The notes under the pieces: model-generated
Told to the model about the DNA's origin: nothing
The model's database searches: none
What the model saw: only the letters and a program-made list of their open reading frames with translations
Shown: piece after piece, positions 7,123-13,680 of the stretch
Layout of the letters: every line of letters begins with the position of its first letter
How positions within the stretch are numbered: the stretch's first letter is position 1
NCBI GenBank assembly: GCA_028719205.1
Contig: JAQUKH010000044.1
Location: 1-16,918 of the forward strand
From: a bacterium
GTDB taxonomy: Bacteria > JACRDZ01 > JAQUKH01
DNA: 16,918 nucleotides
Direction of reading: 5' to 3'
Translations under genes and position numbers: made by a program

Positions 7123-7146
7123 ACAATAGTAAATTGGAGGTAATTA

Positions 7147-7674
7147 ATGAAAAAAAACGCTTTATTTATTGTTATTTTATTGTTTTGCCTGAGTTTGTCT
7201 GTTTTTGCGGAAGGCAAACCCAAAATAGCAATTATAATTCTGGAAGAAAATGTGGATAAAAAATCTACAACTGTGACTGAAACTAAATTAAAAGGTGTTT
7301 TTGAGAAAAAAGGATTTAATGTGGTCGAATCAGTTTTTAAAGAGGTTCTTTCTGCGAAAAATTATCCAAGTGATGATGAAAAAATCAAAGCCCTGATAAA
7401 AAATCTTAACGCTGAGATAGTGGTTATCGGAAGGGCGGTTGTAATAAAGGCAGGGGATAAAAATAATAAAGTGATATATTCCGCGGATATAAGCGTGAAC
7501 GCGTTTAAAACAGATGATATGCAAGTCCTTGGTGCATCCAAGAATCAGGCTGTTAGTACGAATGCGGACCCATTGGCCGGCGGCCCTGAGGCATTGGAAA
7601 AGGCGTCTTCAGAACTGGCTGAGAATTTAGCAAATCAGGTCCTTAAAAAATGGGCTTCAAAAATCCAAAATTGA
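7147..7674 (+). CDS. Small exported protein of unknown function, FlgT/LpoB-like appearance
   Basis: The 175-residue protein has a signal peptide (hydrophobic 5-20, cleavage after VFA at 19-21). The mature part alternates strands and helices: KIAIIILEE, a helix with FEKKGFNVVES, then IKNLNAEIVVIGRAVV, a YSADISVNAFKTDD strand pair, and a last helix of Ala/Leu pattern. This pattern (an IAI-type strand, 'ADIVVIGxA', then a beta hairpin and an amphipathic helix) is reminiscent of FlgT-, LpoB- or CsgG-like periplasmic accessory folds; I cannot assign a family firmly. TGGAGG at 7135-7140 with six bases to the ATG is a strong ribosome site. It lies 24 bp after rubrerythrin and is probably in the same transcript. 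No catalytic motif is visible. Confidence 0.6.
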   Translation: MKKNALFIVILLFCLSLSVFAEGKPKIAIIILEENVDKKSTTVTETKLKGVFEKKGFNVVESVFKEVLSAKNYPSDDEKIKALIKNLNAEIVVIGRAVVIKAGDKNNKVIYSADISVNAFKTDDMQVLGASKNQAVSTNADPLAGGPEALEKASSELAENLANQVLKKWASKIQN

Positions 7675-7726
7675 AAATTAAAATTTACTTATGTTAGTTT
7701 GGAAATCTGTCGATATAAACTCTTGT

Positions 7727-8590
7727 ATGGAAAAGATACTTTTTGTTTTATTGATATTGATATCCGCAAATTCCGCTTTGGCAAAATCAGATTTCATATG
7801 GTCAAAATCAGAGCTTGTTAAAGATAAAGTAATAGCTGGATTGTATGATGAGAATTGGTCTGTCAGGTTGAAATCCGCGTTAGTTTTAGGAAAAAGCAAG
7901 AATATTAATGCAGTCAGGCCGCTGGTTCAAACTTTAAGTGATGATAACATTTATGTCCGTGAATATGCCGCAAAGGCCTTAATTCAGATAGGAAAACCCT
8001 CTTTTGATCTACTGACCATTTCTATAAAAGATGTAGATTGGTTTGTCAGGCAGGAGTCGGCTTATGCCTTAAGTGAAATAGACGGGGTTAGAGCGGTTAG
8101 TTTTTTGGTGGAGGCCCTCAGGGATGAGGATTCTCGTGTTACAGATGAGGTCAAAAAAGCCCTGATCAAAATAGGCAAACCGGCTGTAGACCGGGTTATG
8201 GTTCTGCTTAATGATCCGAATGGTGATGCCCAAAGAAACGCCGGATATGTTTTATCAAAAATCGGTAAACCTGCAGTAGAGCCGCTTATAAAAACTTTAA
8301 AGAACTCAAATTGTTATGTTGTTGTTGAAGCTATATGGTCATTAGGTGAAATTGGAGACAACCGTTCCGTAGATCCGCTTGTTCGTCTCCTGAAAAATGA
8401 AAATAATTTGGTTCGTTGGGAGGCTATATCCGCTTTAGGCAAGATAGGAGACGATAAAATAGTTAAATTTATTAAACCTCTGCTTAATGATCAAGATAAT
8501 AATATACGGACAATAGCAAAGGAAGTTATGGAAAGATTGAAGAATAATACTGAAAAAAAAGTATCAATGACGGCGTCCAAATATTTGTAA
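7727..8590 (+). CDS. Exported HEAT-repeat protein
   Basis: With the start at ATG 7727 the protein has 287 residues and a clean signal peptide (MEKILFVLLILISANSALA). An upstream in-frame ATG at 7691 would place twelve polar residues before it, so 7727 is chosen. The mature part is built of about seven HEAT-like (PBS-lyase type) helical hairpins of about 31 residues. Each has a D-x-x-VR-x-x-A-A-x-A-L-x-x-IG-K pattern and a following A-V-x-P-L-x-x-x-L helix, for example around VREYAAKALIQIGK and VRWEAISALGKIGD. Such solenoids bind proteins; no enzyme motif is seen. Neither ATG has a Shine-Dalgarno sequence. A TATAAA at 7714-7719 ends seven bases before 7727, which could give a leaderless message, but no good -35 box is present. 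A terminator follows. Confidence 0.8.
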   Translation: MEKILFVLLILISANSALAKSDFIWSKSELVKDKVIAGLYDENWSVRLKSALVLGKSKNINAVRPLVQTLSDDNIYVREYAAKALIQIGKPSFDLLTISIKDVDWFVRQESAYALSEIDGVRAVSFLVEALRDEDSRVTDEVKKALIKIGKPAVDRVMVLLNDPNGDAQRNAGYVLSKIGKPAVEPLIKTLKNSNCYVVVEAIWSLGEIGDNRSVDPLVRLLKNENNLVRWEAISALGKIGDDKIVKFIKPLLNDQDNNIRTIAKEVMERLKNNTEKKVSMTASKYL

Positions 8591-8617
8591 TTATTTTTTA
8601 TCAAAAATTAATGATTT

Positions 8618-8648
8618 AAACCTTCGCTTGAAAAACGAAGGTTTTTTT
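8618..8648 (+). terminator. Rho-independent terminator after the HEAT-repeat gene
   Basis: AAACCTTCG at 8618-8626 pairs perfectly with CGAAGGTTT at 8636-8644 around a 9-base loop, followed by T to 8648. Confidence 0.88.
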
Positions 8649-8693
8649 ATAATATTAATTTTAATAACTTCAGGAATTATTGTAAGTTCCGAT

Positions 8694-8800
8694 ATAAACT
8701 TTAGTTAAACGGAAGGTTCCGGCTGAAAGCCGGGTTCTTCCGCTTTTACTAAATGTTATCCTCGGAGGGGATAAACTTTAGTTAAACGGAAGGTTCGGCT
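8694..8800. repeat. Duplicated 30-bp element with a long imperfect stem-loop
   Basis: A sequence beginning ATAAACTTTAGTTAAACGG occurs at 8694-8724 and again at 8771-8800, 77 bp apart, differing only by one missing base in the second copy. The first copy is also the left arm of an inverted repeat. GGAAG...CCGGCT (8711-8724) pairs with AGCCGG...CTTCC (8728-8741) apart from a three-base internal loop, and TTTAGT/ACTAAA extends it outward. The second copy ends at the -35 box of the next promoter. It looks like a small repeat family (REP- or MITE-like) or a regulatory duplication; copies elsewhere in the genome cannot be seen from here. Confidence 0.6.
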
Positions 8801-8828
8801 TGACTATTTTAGATAAAATGCGTATAAT
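8800..8828 (+). promoter_or_regulatory. Near-consensus sigma-70 promoter of the envelope operon
   Basis: TTGACT at 8800-8805 (5 of 6) and TATAAT at 8823-8828 (6 of 6) are 17 bases apart. The leader of about 35 bases contains a short hairpin, CCTAA 8845-8849 with TTAGG 8853-8857, whose right arm overlaps the ribosome site AGGAGGAGG at 8855-8863. Confidence 0.8.
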
Positions 8829-8869
8829 ATATTAATAATGTTGTCCTAATTTTTAGGAGGAGGTAACGT

Positions 8870-10771
8870 TTGAATATTATAATCTTAAATAAAAAATCTT
8901 TTTTCCTAATTATTTTCACGGCTTTTTTTATTGTCCAAGTTGGTTGTTTAAAGAAAGCCGCTCAAAATAATTTAATGGACCAAAAGTTGGCAGAAAGTCC
9001 AGATCCAGAAAAATTGGCTTCCGATGTGCCTGACTTAAAACAAGACAGCCTGAATGATCCTAAAATTGCTGTAAGTTCCAAAGCCGGACCCGCGACAGAA
9101 TCGAATGTCATAAATAATGACCCTCTCATTCTTATAAATGATAACAGACAGTCAAAATCAGTTATAGAAAACATTCCCTCGTTAGAAGAGGTTGTTAATA
9201 ATACTTCAAATAATGAAATATTGGAAGAAGATACAGCAGAGGTTATTATTAATGATGTTAATAATAAAAAACAGGATGAGCAAATAGTACTGAAAGATGG
9301 AAAGGCGCTGATCCAGGAACATTATAGTAAGGCCTTGAGTTTCTATGATTCCGGGGAATATGATAAAGCTAAAGCAGAATTAAATGTATGTTTAAAAATG
9401 ACCGCGGACCTGGATCTGGATATCGAGACACTATTTAGATTCAGTGATATTTATAAAGATGTTTTTGAGAGTACGGCAACTATGGAAGTCACTGCTGAAC
9501 AAAATATTTTAACAGATTCAACTGTAGATTCAACTGTTTTAGATATTAATATTGTTCAGGAAGAAAAAATGATTATGGAAGGTTTAGATAATGGCGGGGT
9601 AATATATGATTTCCCTGTTGAATTTAATGAAGAGGTTAAAAGATATATTAAATTATATACGACAAGCAACCACAAAGCTATGGCGGGCCGTTTAGCCAGA
9701 TCCGGCAAATATATTGCTATGATGAAAGAAATTTTTAAAAATGAAGGATTGCCGCAGGATTTAGCATATCTGCCTTTGATAGAAAGCGCTTACAAGGTAA
9801 AGGCATACTCCAGAGCCGGAGCGGGAGGCCTATGGCAGTTTATGAGGAAGACCGGCCAGAGATATAGTTTAAAATCAGACTGGTCGGTAGACGAACGTTA
9901 TGATCCGGTTGCTTCAACAAAAGCCGCCGCAAAATATCTAAAAGATCTCTATAAAATATTTGATTCATGGCTTTTAGCGGAAGCCGCGTATAATGCGGGG
10001 GAATATAGGATCCTAAGAGCTATGGGGCTTGCTGTAAGCCGGGATTTTTGGTATATTGCAAGCAAAAATATTCTAGCAAGAGAGACAAAAGGGTATGTAG
10101 CGGCTTTTATGGCAAATTTGATCATTGCTAAAAATCCGGAGAAATTTGGATTTACAAATATACCATACGAACAGCCATTAGAATATGATGAGGTTGTTAT
10201 CGAAAACTGTGTGGAATTATCTTTTGCCTCAAGATTAGCTGAATGTTCTGTTGAAGAATTGAAAGCTATGAACCCTGCTTTATTAAAATGGTGTACTCCT
10301 ATAGATTATCCGAATTTTGTTTTAAAGATACCTAAAGGTAAGGCAGAGGCCTTTAATACTAATTTAACAAAGATAGCAAAAACAGATCCTAACGGTAAAA
10401 TTGGCTGGACTCAACATGTTGTAAAAAGCGGTGAAACAATGTCTACAATTTCCTGGAAATATGGCATTCCAATAGGCTCAATTGCTAAAGCTAATAATAT
10501 CGGTAATGTTAATAGAATATCTGTGGGAACGCGCCTGTTCATTCCTTATGGAAAGAATTCATCTCCCGATGAAGTAGCAAGCATAAAAGATGAATCCGGT
10601 TATAAAAAAATAGAATATATAGTTCAGTCAGGCGATACCCTTTGGGAAATAGGGAAAAAATACAATATAACGCTTAATAAAATAAGGGAGTGGAATATAG
10701 ATTTTTCCGGCAAAGAACACATTTTCCCGGGGCAAAAAATAGCTATTTGGATTAAAGAAGAAGAAATGTAA
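8870..10771 (+). CDS. mltD: MltD-type lytic transglycosylase lipoprotein with two LysM domains
   Basis: The 633-residue protein starts at TTG 8870, fixed by AGGAGGAGG with about seven bases spacing. It has a lipoprotein signal (lipobox VQVGC, lipidated Cys26), a long acidic Asn-rich linker (about 30-145) and one TPR-like hairpin (150-180). The SLT lysozyme-like domain covers about 290-400: LPLIESAY with catalytic Glu305, GLWQFM (320-325) and AYNAG (373-377). Two LysM peptidoglycan-binding modules lie at 514-559 and 582-627. It cleaves the MurNAc-GlcNAc bond with formation of 1,6-anhydro-MurNAc and is probably anchored in the outer membrane. E. coli MltD is shorter (about 450 residues); the extra length is the linker and TPR region. 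It is the first gene of an operon running to zapA. Confidence 0.9.
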   Translation: MNIIILNKKSFFLIIFTAFFIVQVGCLKKAAQNNLMDQKLAESPDPEKLASDVPDLKQDSLNDPKIAVSSKAGPATESNVINNDPLILINDNRQSKSVIENIPSLEEVVNNTSNNEILEEDTAEVIINDVNNKKQDEQIVLKDGKALIQEHYSKALSFYDSGEYDKAKAELNVCLKMTADLDLDIETLFRFSDIYKDVFESTATMEVTAEQNILTDSTVDSTVLDINIVQEEKMIMEGLDNGGVIYDFPVEFNEEVKRYIKLYTTSNHKAMAGRLARSGKYIAMMKEIFKNEGLPQDLAYLPLIESAYKVKAYSRAGAGGLWQFMRKTGQRYSLKSDWSVDERYDPVASTKAAAKYLKDLYKIFDSWLLAEAAYNAGEYRILRAMGLAVSRDFWYIASKNILARETKGYVAAFMANLIIAKNPEKFGFTNIPYEQPLEYDEVVIENCVELSFASRLAECSVEELKAMNPALLKWCTPIDYPNFVLKIPKGKAEAFNTNLTKIAKTDPNGKIGWTQHVVKSGETMSTISWKYGIPIGSIAKANNIGNVNRISVGTRLFIPYGKNSSPDEVASIKDESGYKKIEYIVQSGDTLWEIGKKYNITLNKIREWNIDFSGKEHIFPGQKIAIWIKEEEM

Positions 10772-10790
10772 ATTGGGATAATATTTGTTA

Positions 10791-11384
10791 ATGAAAAAAG
10801 TTATAACCGGTTTATTATTGACACTGTTGATTTTTACAAATTGCCGTCGAAAAAGTTCGAATTCAATAACTGCATCTGATCAAAATGATACTACTGAAAG
10901 ACCTCCTGCCCCGCCGGAAAGCGTGCAAGATAGTACCAGTCAAACTGTCTCTAAATTTACTTTTATGCCGCAGAAACAAAATTTAGAAGCCGGGAATATT
11001 GGAATTGTTTATAAAGAAGATAACGCGAATATCTTGTCGGTTTATGTGAATATTTGTGGCGGAAATAATGTTTTTGGAGTAACATTTGATCTTGATTATG
11101 ATAGCAGCAAAATAATTTTTAAAAAAGTGGCTGAGGGCGGGTTTCTTAATAAAGACGGAGCTCAAACTAACATTTTGTTCAATGGTCCAAATATCGGAAT
11201 AAGCCGTGCCGGGCAGGCAGGTGCTGTATCAGGTGATGGTGTTATATGTATTATTGAATTAGAAGCAAAAAAAACGTTTGACAGCCTGGCAATCGGTTTT
11301 ACAAAACAAACAGCAACAAATAGTCAGGGGATAAAAATTCTTTCAGACGCCAATTGGTTTGGCGGTGTTTTGGGATATAAATAA
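10791..11384 (+). CDS. Cohesin-like domain lipoprotein
   Basis: The 197-residue protein starts with MKKVITGLLLTLLIF followed by T-N-C, a relaxed lipobox with Cys18. A Ser/Thr/Pro-rich linker (about 20-55) comes next. The C-terminal 130 residues resemble a cohesin/carbohydrate-binding beta-sandwich: VYVNICGGNNVFGVTFDLDYD, then SSKIIFKKVAEGGFL, and GDGVICIIELEAK. The order 'V-x-x-x-F-D-L-x-YD...L-x-F...G-F-L...GDG-I-x-x-x-x-F-x' is the known cohesin pattern. In cellulosome bacteria cohesins hold dockerins, but many non-cellulosomal bacteria have lone cohesin-like domains with unknown partners; no dockerin is seen here. A TTG at 10785, six bases after GGGA, could be the start instead and would add two residues. 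It follows mltD by 19 bp. Confidence 0.7.
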   Translation: MKKVITGLLLTLLIFTNCRRKSSNSITASDQNDTTERPPAPPESVQDSTSQTVSKFTFMPQKQNLEAGNIGIVYKEDNANILSVYVNICGGNNVFGVTFDLDYDSSKIIFKKVAEGGFLNKDGAQTNILFNGPNIGISRAGQAGAVSGDGVICIIELEAKKTFDSLAIGFTKQTATNSQGIKILSDANWFGGVLGYK

Positions 11385-11386
11385 TT

Positions 11387-11767
11387 ATGAATTCAAAAAA
11401 ACTATATATTCAAGTCAGTTTATTTTCGGGCCGTTCGTATATCGGGTATGTCTCAAATGATTTTTCTCCAAATTATTCAGACGATCTTTGTTTCACACTG
11501 CATGATGTTCATTTTTTATATACGAAAAGTGAGAAAAACGGAGAACCCGCGCTTTCATTGATAAGTATTCAGGACACTCCGGAAGGGCTTTTGCCGGACA
11601 TTGATATCATGTGGCAGGCAGTAAATACAATTCAATATTTAAATGAAGATTCAAAAATAATCCGTGAAATTGAGACAAGGAAAAGCCCTAAAACAGTTAA
11701 AAAGGAAAACGCGGAAATTTATATTTTAAAAAAGACTAAAAAAGATGTTGAAAAGAAAAATGAGTAA
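11387..11767 (+). CDS. Hypothetical 126-aa protein, possible small beta-barrel domain
   Basis: I do not recognise this protein. It lacks a signal peptide, so it is probably cytosolic. The N-terminal part has a strand pattern, YIQVSLFSGRSYIGYVSN, followed by LCFTLHDVHFLY and later VNTIQYLNED. This resembles the 'V-x-L-x-SG-x-x-x-G-x-V...L-x-D' layout of small Sm-like or PilZ-like barrels, but the likeness is loose. The last 40 residues are highly charged (Lys/Glu) and probably disordered. It starts two bases after the stop of the cohesin-like gene and ends five bases before sppA, so translation is likely coupled to both; no clear ribosome site is present. It seems to belong to the envelope operon. 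Confidence 0.6.
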   Translation: MNSKKLYIQVSLFSGRSYIGYVSNDFSPNYSDDLCFTLHDVHFLYTKSEKNGEPALSLISIQDTPEGLLPDIDIMWQAVNTIQYLNEDSKIIREIETRKSPKTVKKENAEIYILKKTKKDVEKKNE

Positions 11768-11772
11768 AACAA

Positions 11773-12645
11773 ATGTTTAATTACAGAAAAATTATTATAA
11801 CAGGAATTTGTATTTTATTGGGAATAGGGTTCTTTTATTTCTTGTTTGGAGAAAATGAAAGCATAATTAAGGCCATTGGAAAAAATAATGAACAAATTGC
11901 TATTATTGAGATCGAAGGCCCTATTGTCAGTTCCAGCCACATTTTAAAACTTTTTCGGCATTATAGTGAAATGGATAGTGTTAAAGCGTTAGTTCTAAGG
12001 ATAAATAGCCCGGGCGGGCAAGTAGGATCTTCTCAGGAAATATATGCGGAGCTAAAAAAACTCAGGAAAAAAGGGAAGAAAGTTGTCGCGTCTTTTGGTG
12101 ATGTAGCCGCGTCAGGCGGGTATTACATTGCCTGCGGCGCGGATAAGATCGTTTCCAATCCGGGGACACTTACCGGAAGCATTGGAGTAATAATGGAGTT
12201 TGCAAATTTTGAGGAATTAATAAAAAAAGTCGGTGTTGATATCCAGGTTGTGAAAAGCGGGCTCCATAAAGATATTGGGTCTCCGGTCAGGAAATTAACC
12301 GAAGAGGAACAAAAAATATTAAAAGGTGTAGTTGATGATGTTTATGACCAGTTTGTTGAGGCAGTATCTGAATCAAGAAAATTAGATAAAGAAGAAGTTA
12401 AAAAATACGCTGATGGAAGAATTTTTTCAGGCCGCCAGGCAAAAGAATATGGCTTAGTGGACCAGCTTGGCGATATTGAAGACGCGATCGATCTTGCAAA
12501 GACCTTAGCTAATATCAGCGGGGTTCCAAAGATAATTATACAGAAAAAGCCTTTACCGGCGTTTTTAGATTATTTATCTTCTATATTTTATGGGAAGATA
12601 GATAGTTATAAAAGTAATTCTTTATCACTTTCATACAGGTTATAA
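11773..12645 (+). CDS. sppA: Signal peptide peptidase SppA (short, 36-kDa type)
   Basis: The 290-residue serine protease has one N-terminal membrane segment (about 7-25) and the S49 peptidase fold. Visible marks are VLRINSPGG (74-82), then DVAASGGYY with the nucleophile Ser114, PGTLTGSIGV (130-139) and the general base Lys166 in GLHKDIGSP. The Ser-Lys distance of 52 residues equals that of Bacillus SppA (Ser147/Lys199). It degrades left-over signal peptides in the membrane. The length is that of the single-domain form, unlike the double-size E. coli 67-kDa enzyme. It lies between the unknown 126-aa gene and zapA. Confidence 0.93.
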   Translation: MFNYRKIIITGICILLGIGFFYFLFGENESIIKAIGKNNEQIAIIEIEGPIVSSSHILKLFRHYSEMDSVKALVLRINSPGGQVGSSQEIYAELKKLRKKGKKVVASFGDVAASGGYYIACGADKIVSNPGTLTGSIGVIMEFANFEELIKKVGVDIQVVKSGLHKDIGSPVRKLTEEEQKILKGVVDDVYDQFVEAVSESRKLDKEEVKKYADGRIFSGRQAKEYGLVDQLGDIEDAIDLAKTLANISGVPKIIIQKKPLPAFLDYLSSIFYGKIDSYKSNSLSLSYRL

Positions 12646-12660
12646 CAATAGGGGGATATT

Positions 12661-12960
12661 ATGGAAGAAATAAAAAAGGGAACTACAGTTGATATTTATG
12701 GTTCAGAATATACTATTAAGGGTAAAGAGTCTCCTGAATATATAAGAGAAATTGCAGGCTATGTAAATAAAAAAATGGAGGATCTGTCCAAAAAATCCGC
12801 GCTTATTTCTCCCCAAAAAATAGCTATTTTATCGGCCGTTAATATTACTGATGAATATTTTAAATTAAAATCAGAAAAGCAAGGCAACAAAAGCCTTATA
12901 AGAGAAAAATCAAGATCAATTTATAAGCTTGTGTGCGAAGAAATAGATAAATTATCTTGA
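12661..12960 (+). CDS. zapA: Cell division protein ZapA
   Basis: This is a 99-residue protein with the ZapA layout: an N-terminal beta-hairpin (VDIYGSEYTIKG), a helix with YIREIAGYVNKKMEDL, then the segment KIAILSAVNITDEYF and a C-terminal coiled helix. ZapA binds FtsZ and bundles protofilaments at midcell. Family length is about 90-110 residues. GGGGGAT at 12651-12657 is the ribosome site. Its TGA at 12958-12960 overlaps the -35 box of the 6S RNA promoter, and the zapA-6S RNA order is the one known from many bacteria. Confidence 0.88.
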   Translation: MEEIKKGTTVDIYGSEYTIKGKESPEYIREIAGYVNKKMEDLSKKSALISPQKIAILSAVNITDEYFKLKSEKQGNKSLIREKSRSIYKLVCEEIDKLS

Positions 12961-12985
12961 AATTAGTTATTGAATTAGTTATAAT
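12957..12985 (+). promoter_or_regulatory. Sigma-70 promoter of 6S RNA, overlapping the zapA stop codon
   Basis: TTGAAA at 12957-12962 and TATAAT at 12980-12985 are 17 bases apart. The expected start at about 12992-12993 coincides with the 5' end of the 6S closing stem. Confidence 0.8.
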
Positions 12986-12992
12986 AAATTAT

Positions 12993-13150
12993 ATTCCCTG
13001 CTTTGTTCGAGAAGAGTGATATATTTTGATTCAACACCAAAATAAATGGAATCCGGACTTTGAATATGGTAAGAAATATTCAAGAGGATACCTACCTGTT
13101 GTTAACAAGGGTCTTAAAATAATCATTCTTTTACGGCAACAGCGGGGAAT
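12993..13150 (+). ncRNA. ssrS: 6S RNA (RNA polymerase regulator)
   Basis: This 158-base stretch folds into one long rod, as 6S RNA does. The closing stem pairs ATTCCCTGC at 12993-13001 with GCGGGGAAT at 13142-13150 and runs on less perfectly to CAAC. A second stem pairs AGAAGAGTGAT (13010-13020) with ATCATTCTTTT (13122-13132), 11 pairs with two G-U. Beyond the central open region come TATTTTGA with TTAAAATA, CAACA with TGTTG, GGAATCC with GGATACC (one mismatch), and the end hairpin TTGAATAT (13060-13067) with ATATTCAA (13076-13083). 6S RNA mimics an open promoter and holds the housekeeping RNA polymerase holoenzyme in stationary phase. Its place just after zapA with a private promoter is the classical location. 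No perfect terminator follows; T-rich sequence starts at 13150. Confidence 0.85.
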
Positions 13151-13190
13151 TTTTATTTGAAGGATCGGGCGGGATTGGTCGATAATAATC

Positions 13191-13679
13191 ATGAAACAAT
13201 CAAATAAAAAACCATCTGATGATGAAAAAAAGAAAATAGTCTGCCAGAATAGAAAGGCAAAATTTAACTATTTTTTGTTGGAATCGCTGGAAGCGGGAAT
13301 TGTTTTAAAAGGAACTGAGGTAAAATCTTTAAGAGATAGTAAGGGGTCTTTAGAAGACAGTTTTGCCAGGCTGGAAAAGGATGAGCTTTATTTGTATAAT
13401 TGCCATATCAGCCCTTATGAATTTGGGAACCGTAATAATGAAGACCCAAAAAGGGTTCGTAAGCTTCTTCTGCACAGAGGAGAAATAGAGCGTTTAAGAG
13501 GGAAAACAGAACAGAAAGGATTATCTCTTATCCCTGTTTCAATTTATTTTAAAGGCGGCAAAGCTAAAGTTGAATTGTTTTTGGCAAAAGGGAAGAAAAA
13601 TTATGACAAGCGGGATGATGTTAAAAAACGGGAAGCGAATAGAGAAATTGAAAGGGCCAGCCGTGAAAGGAATAAATAA
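13191..13679 (+). CDS. smpB: SsrA-binding protein SmpB
   Basis: This 162-residue protein has all SmpB marks: N-terminal NRKAKFNY, LLESLEAGIVLKGTEVKSLR (29-48), the segment SFARLEKDELYLYNCHISPYEFGN (57-80), KLLLHRGEIERL (91-102) and LSLIPVSIYFKGGKAKVEL. The basic C-terminal tail with GKKNYDKRDD enters the mRNA channel. SmpB delivers tmRNA to stalled ribosomes for trans-translation; the tmRNA gene itself is not in this window. The protein is slightly longer at the N-terminus than usual (about 150). No clear Shine-Dalgarno lies before the ATG; TTGAAG (13157-13162) and GATAAT (13181-13186) are a possible promoter very close to the start. The gene ends one base before the amidase start. Confidence 0.95.
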   Translation: MKQSNKKPSDDEKKKIVCQNRKAKFNYFLLESLEAGIVLKGTEVKSLRDSKGSLEDSFARLEKDELYLYNCHISPYEFGNRNNEDPKRVRKLLLHRGEIERLRGKTEQKGLSLIPVSIYFKGGKAKVELFLAKGKKNYDKRDDVKKREANREIERASRERNK

Positions 13680-13680
13680 T

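Noticed and set aside
7691-7726. ATG at 7691 as start of the HEAT-repeat protein
   Set aside because: It would put twelve extra polar residues before a clean signal peptide that begins at ATG 7727; no ribosome site favours it.
8694-8800. Riboswitch in front of the mltD-type gene
   Set aside because: The structure lies upstream of the near-consensus promoter at 8800-8828, so it would not be in that transcript, and it matches no riboswitch core I know.
13570-13680. Long N-terminal extension of the amidase starting inside smpB
   Set aside because: The extension overlaps smpB coding sequence, has no export features, and TTG 13681 opens directly on a signal peptide with a ribosome site.
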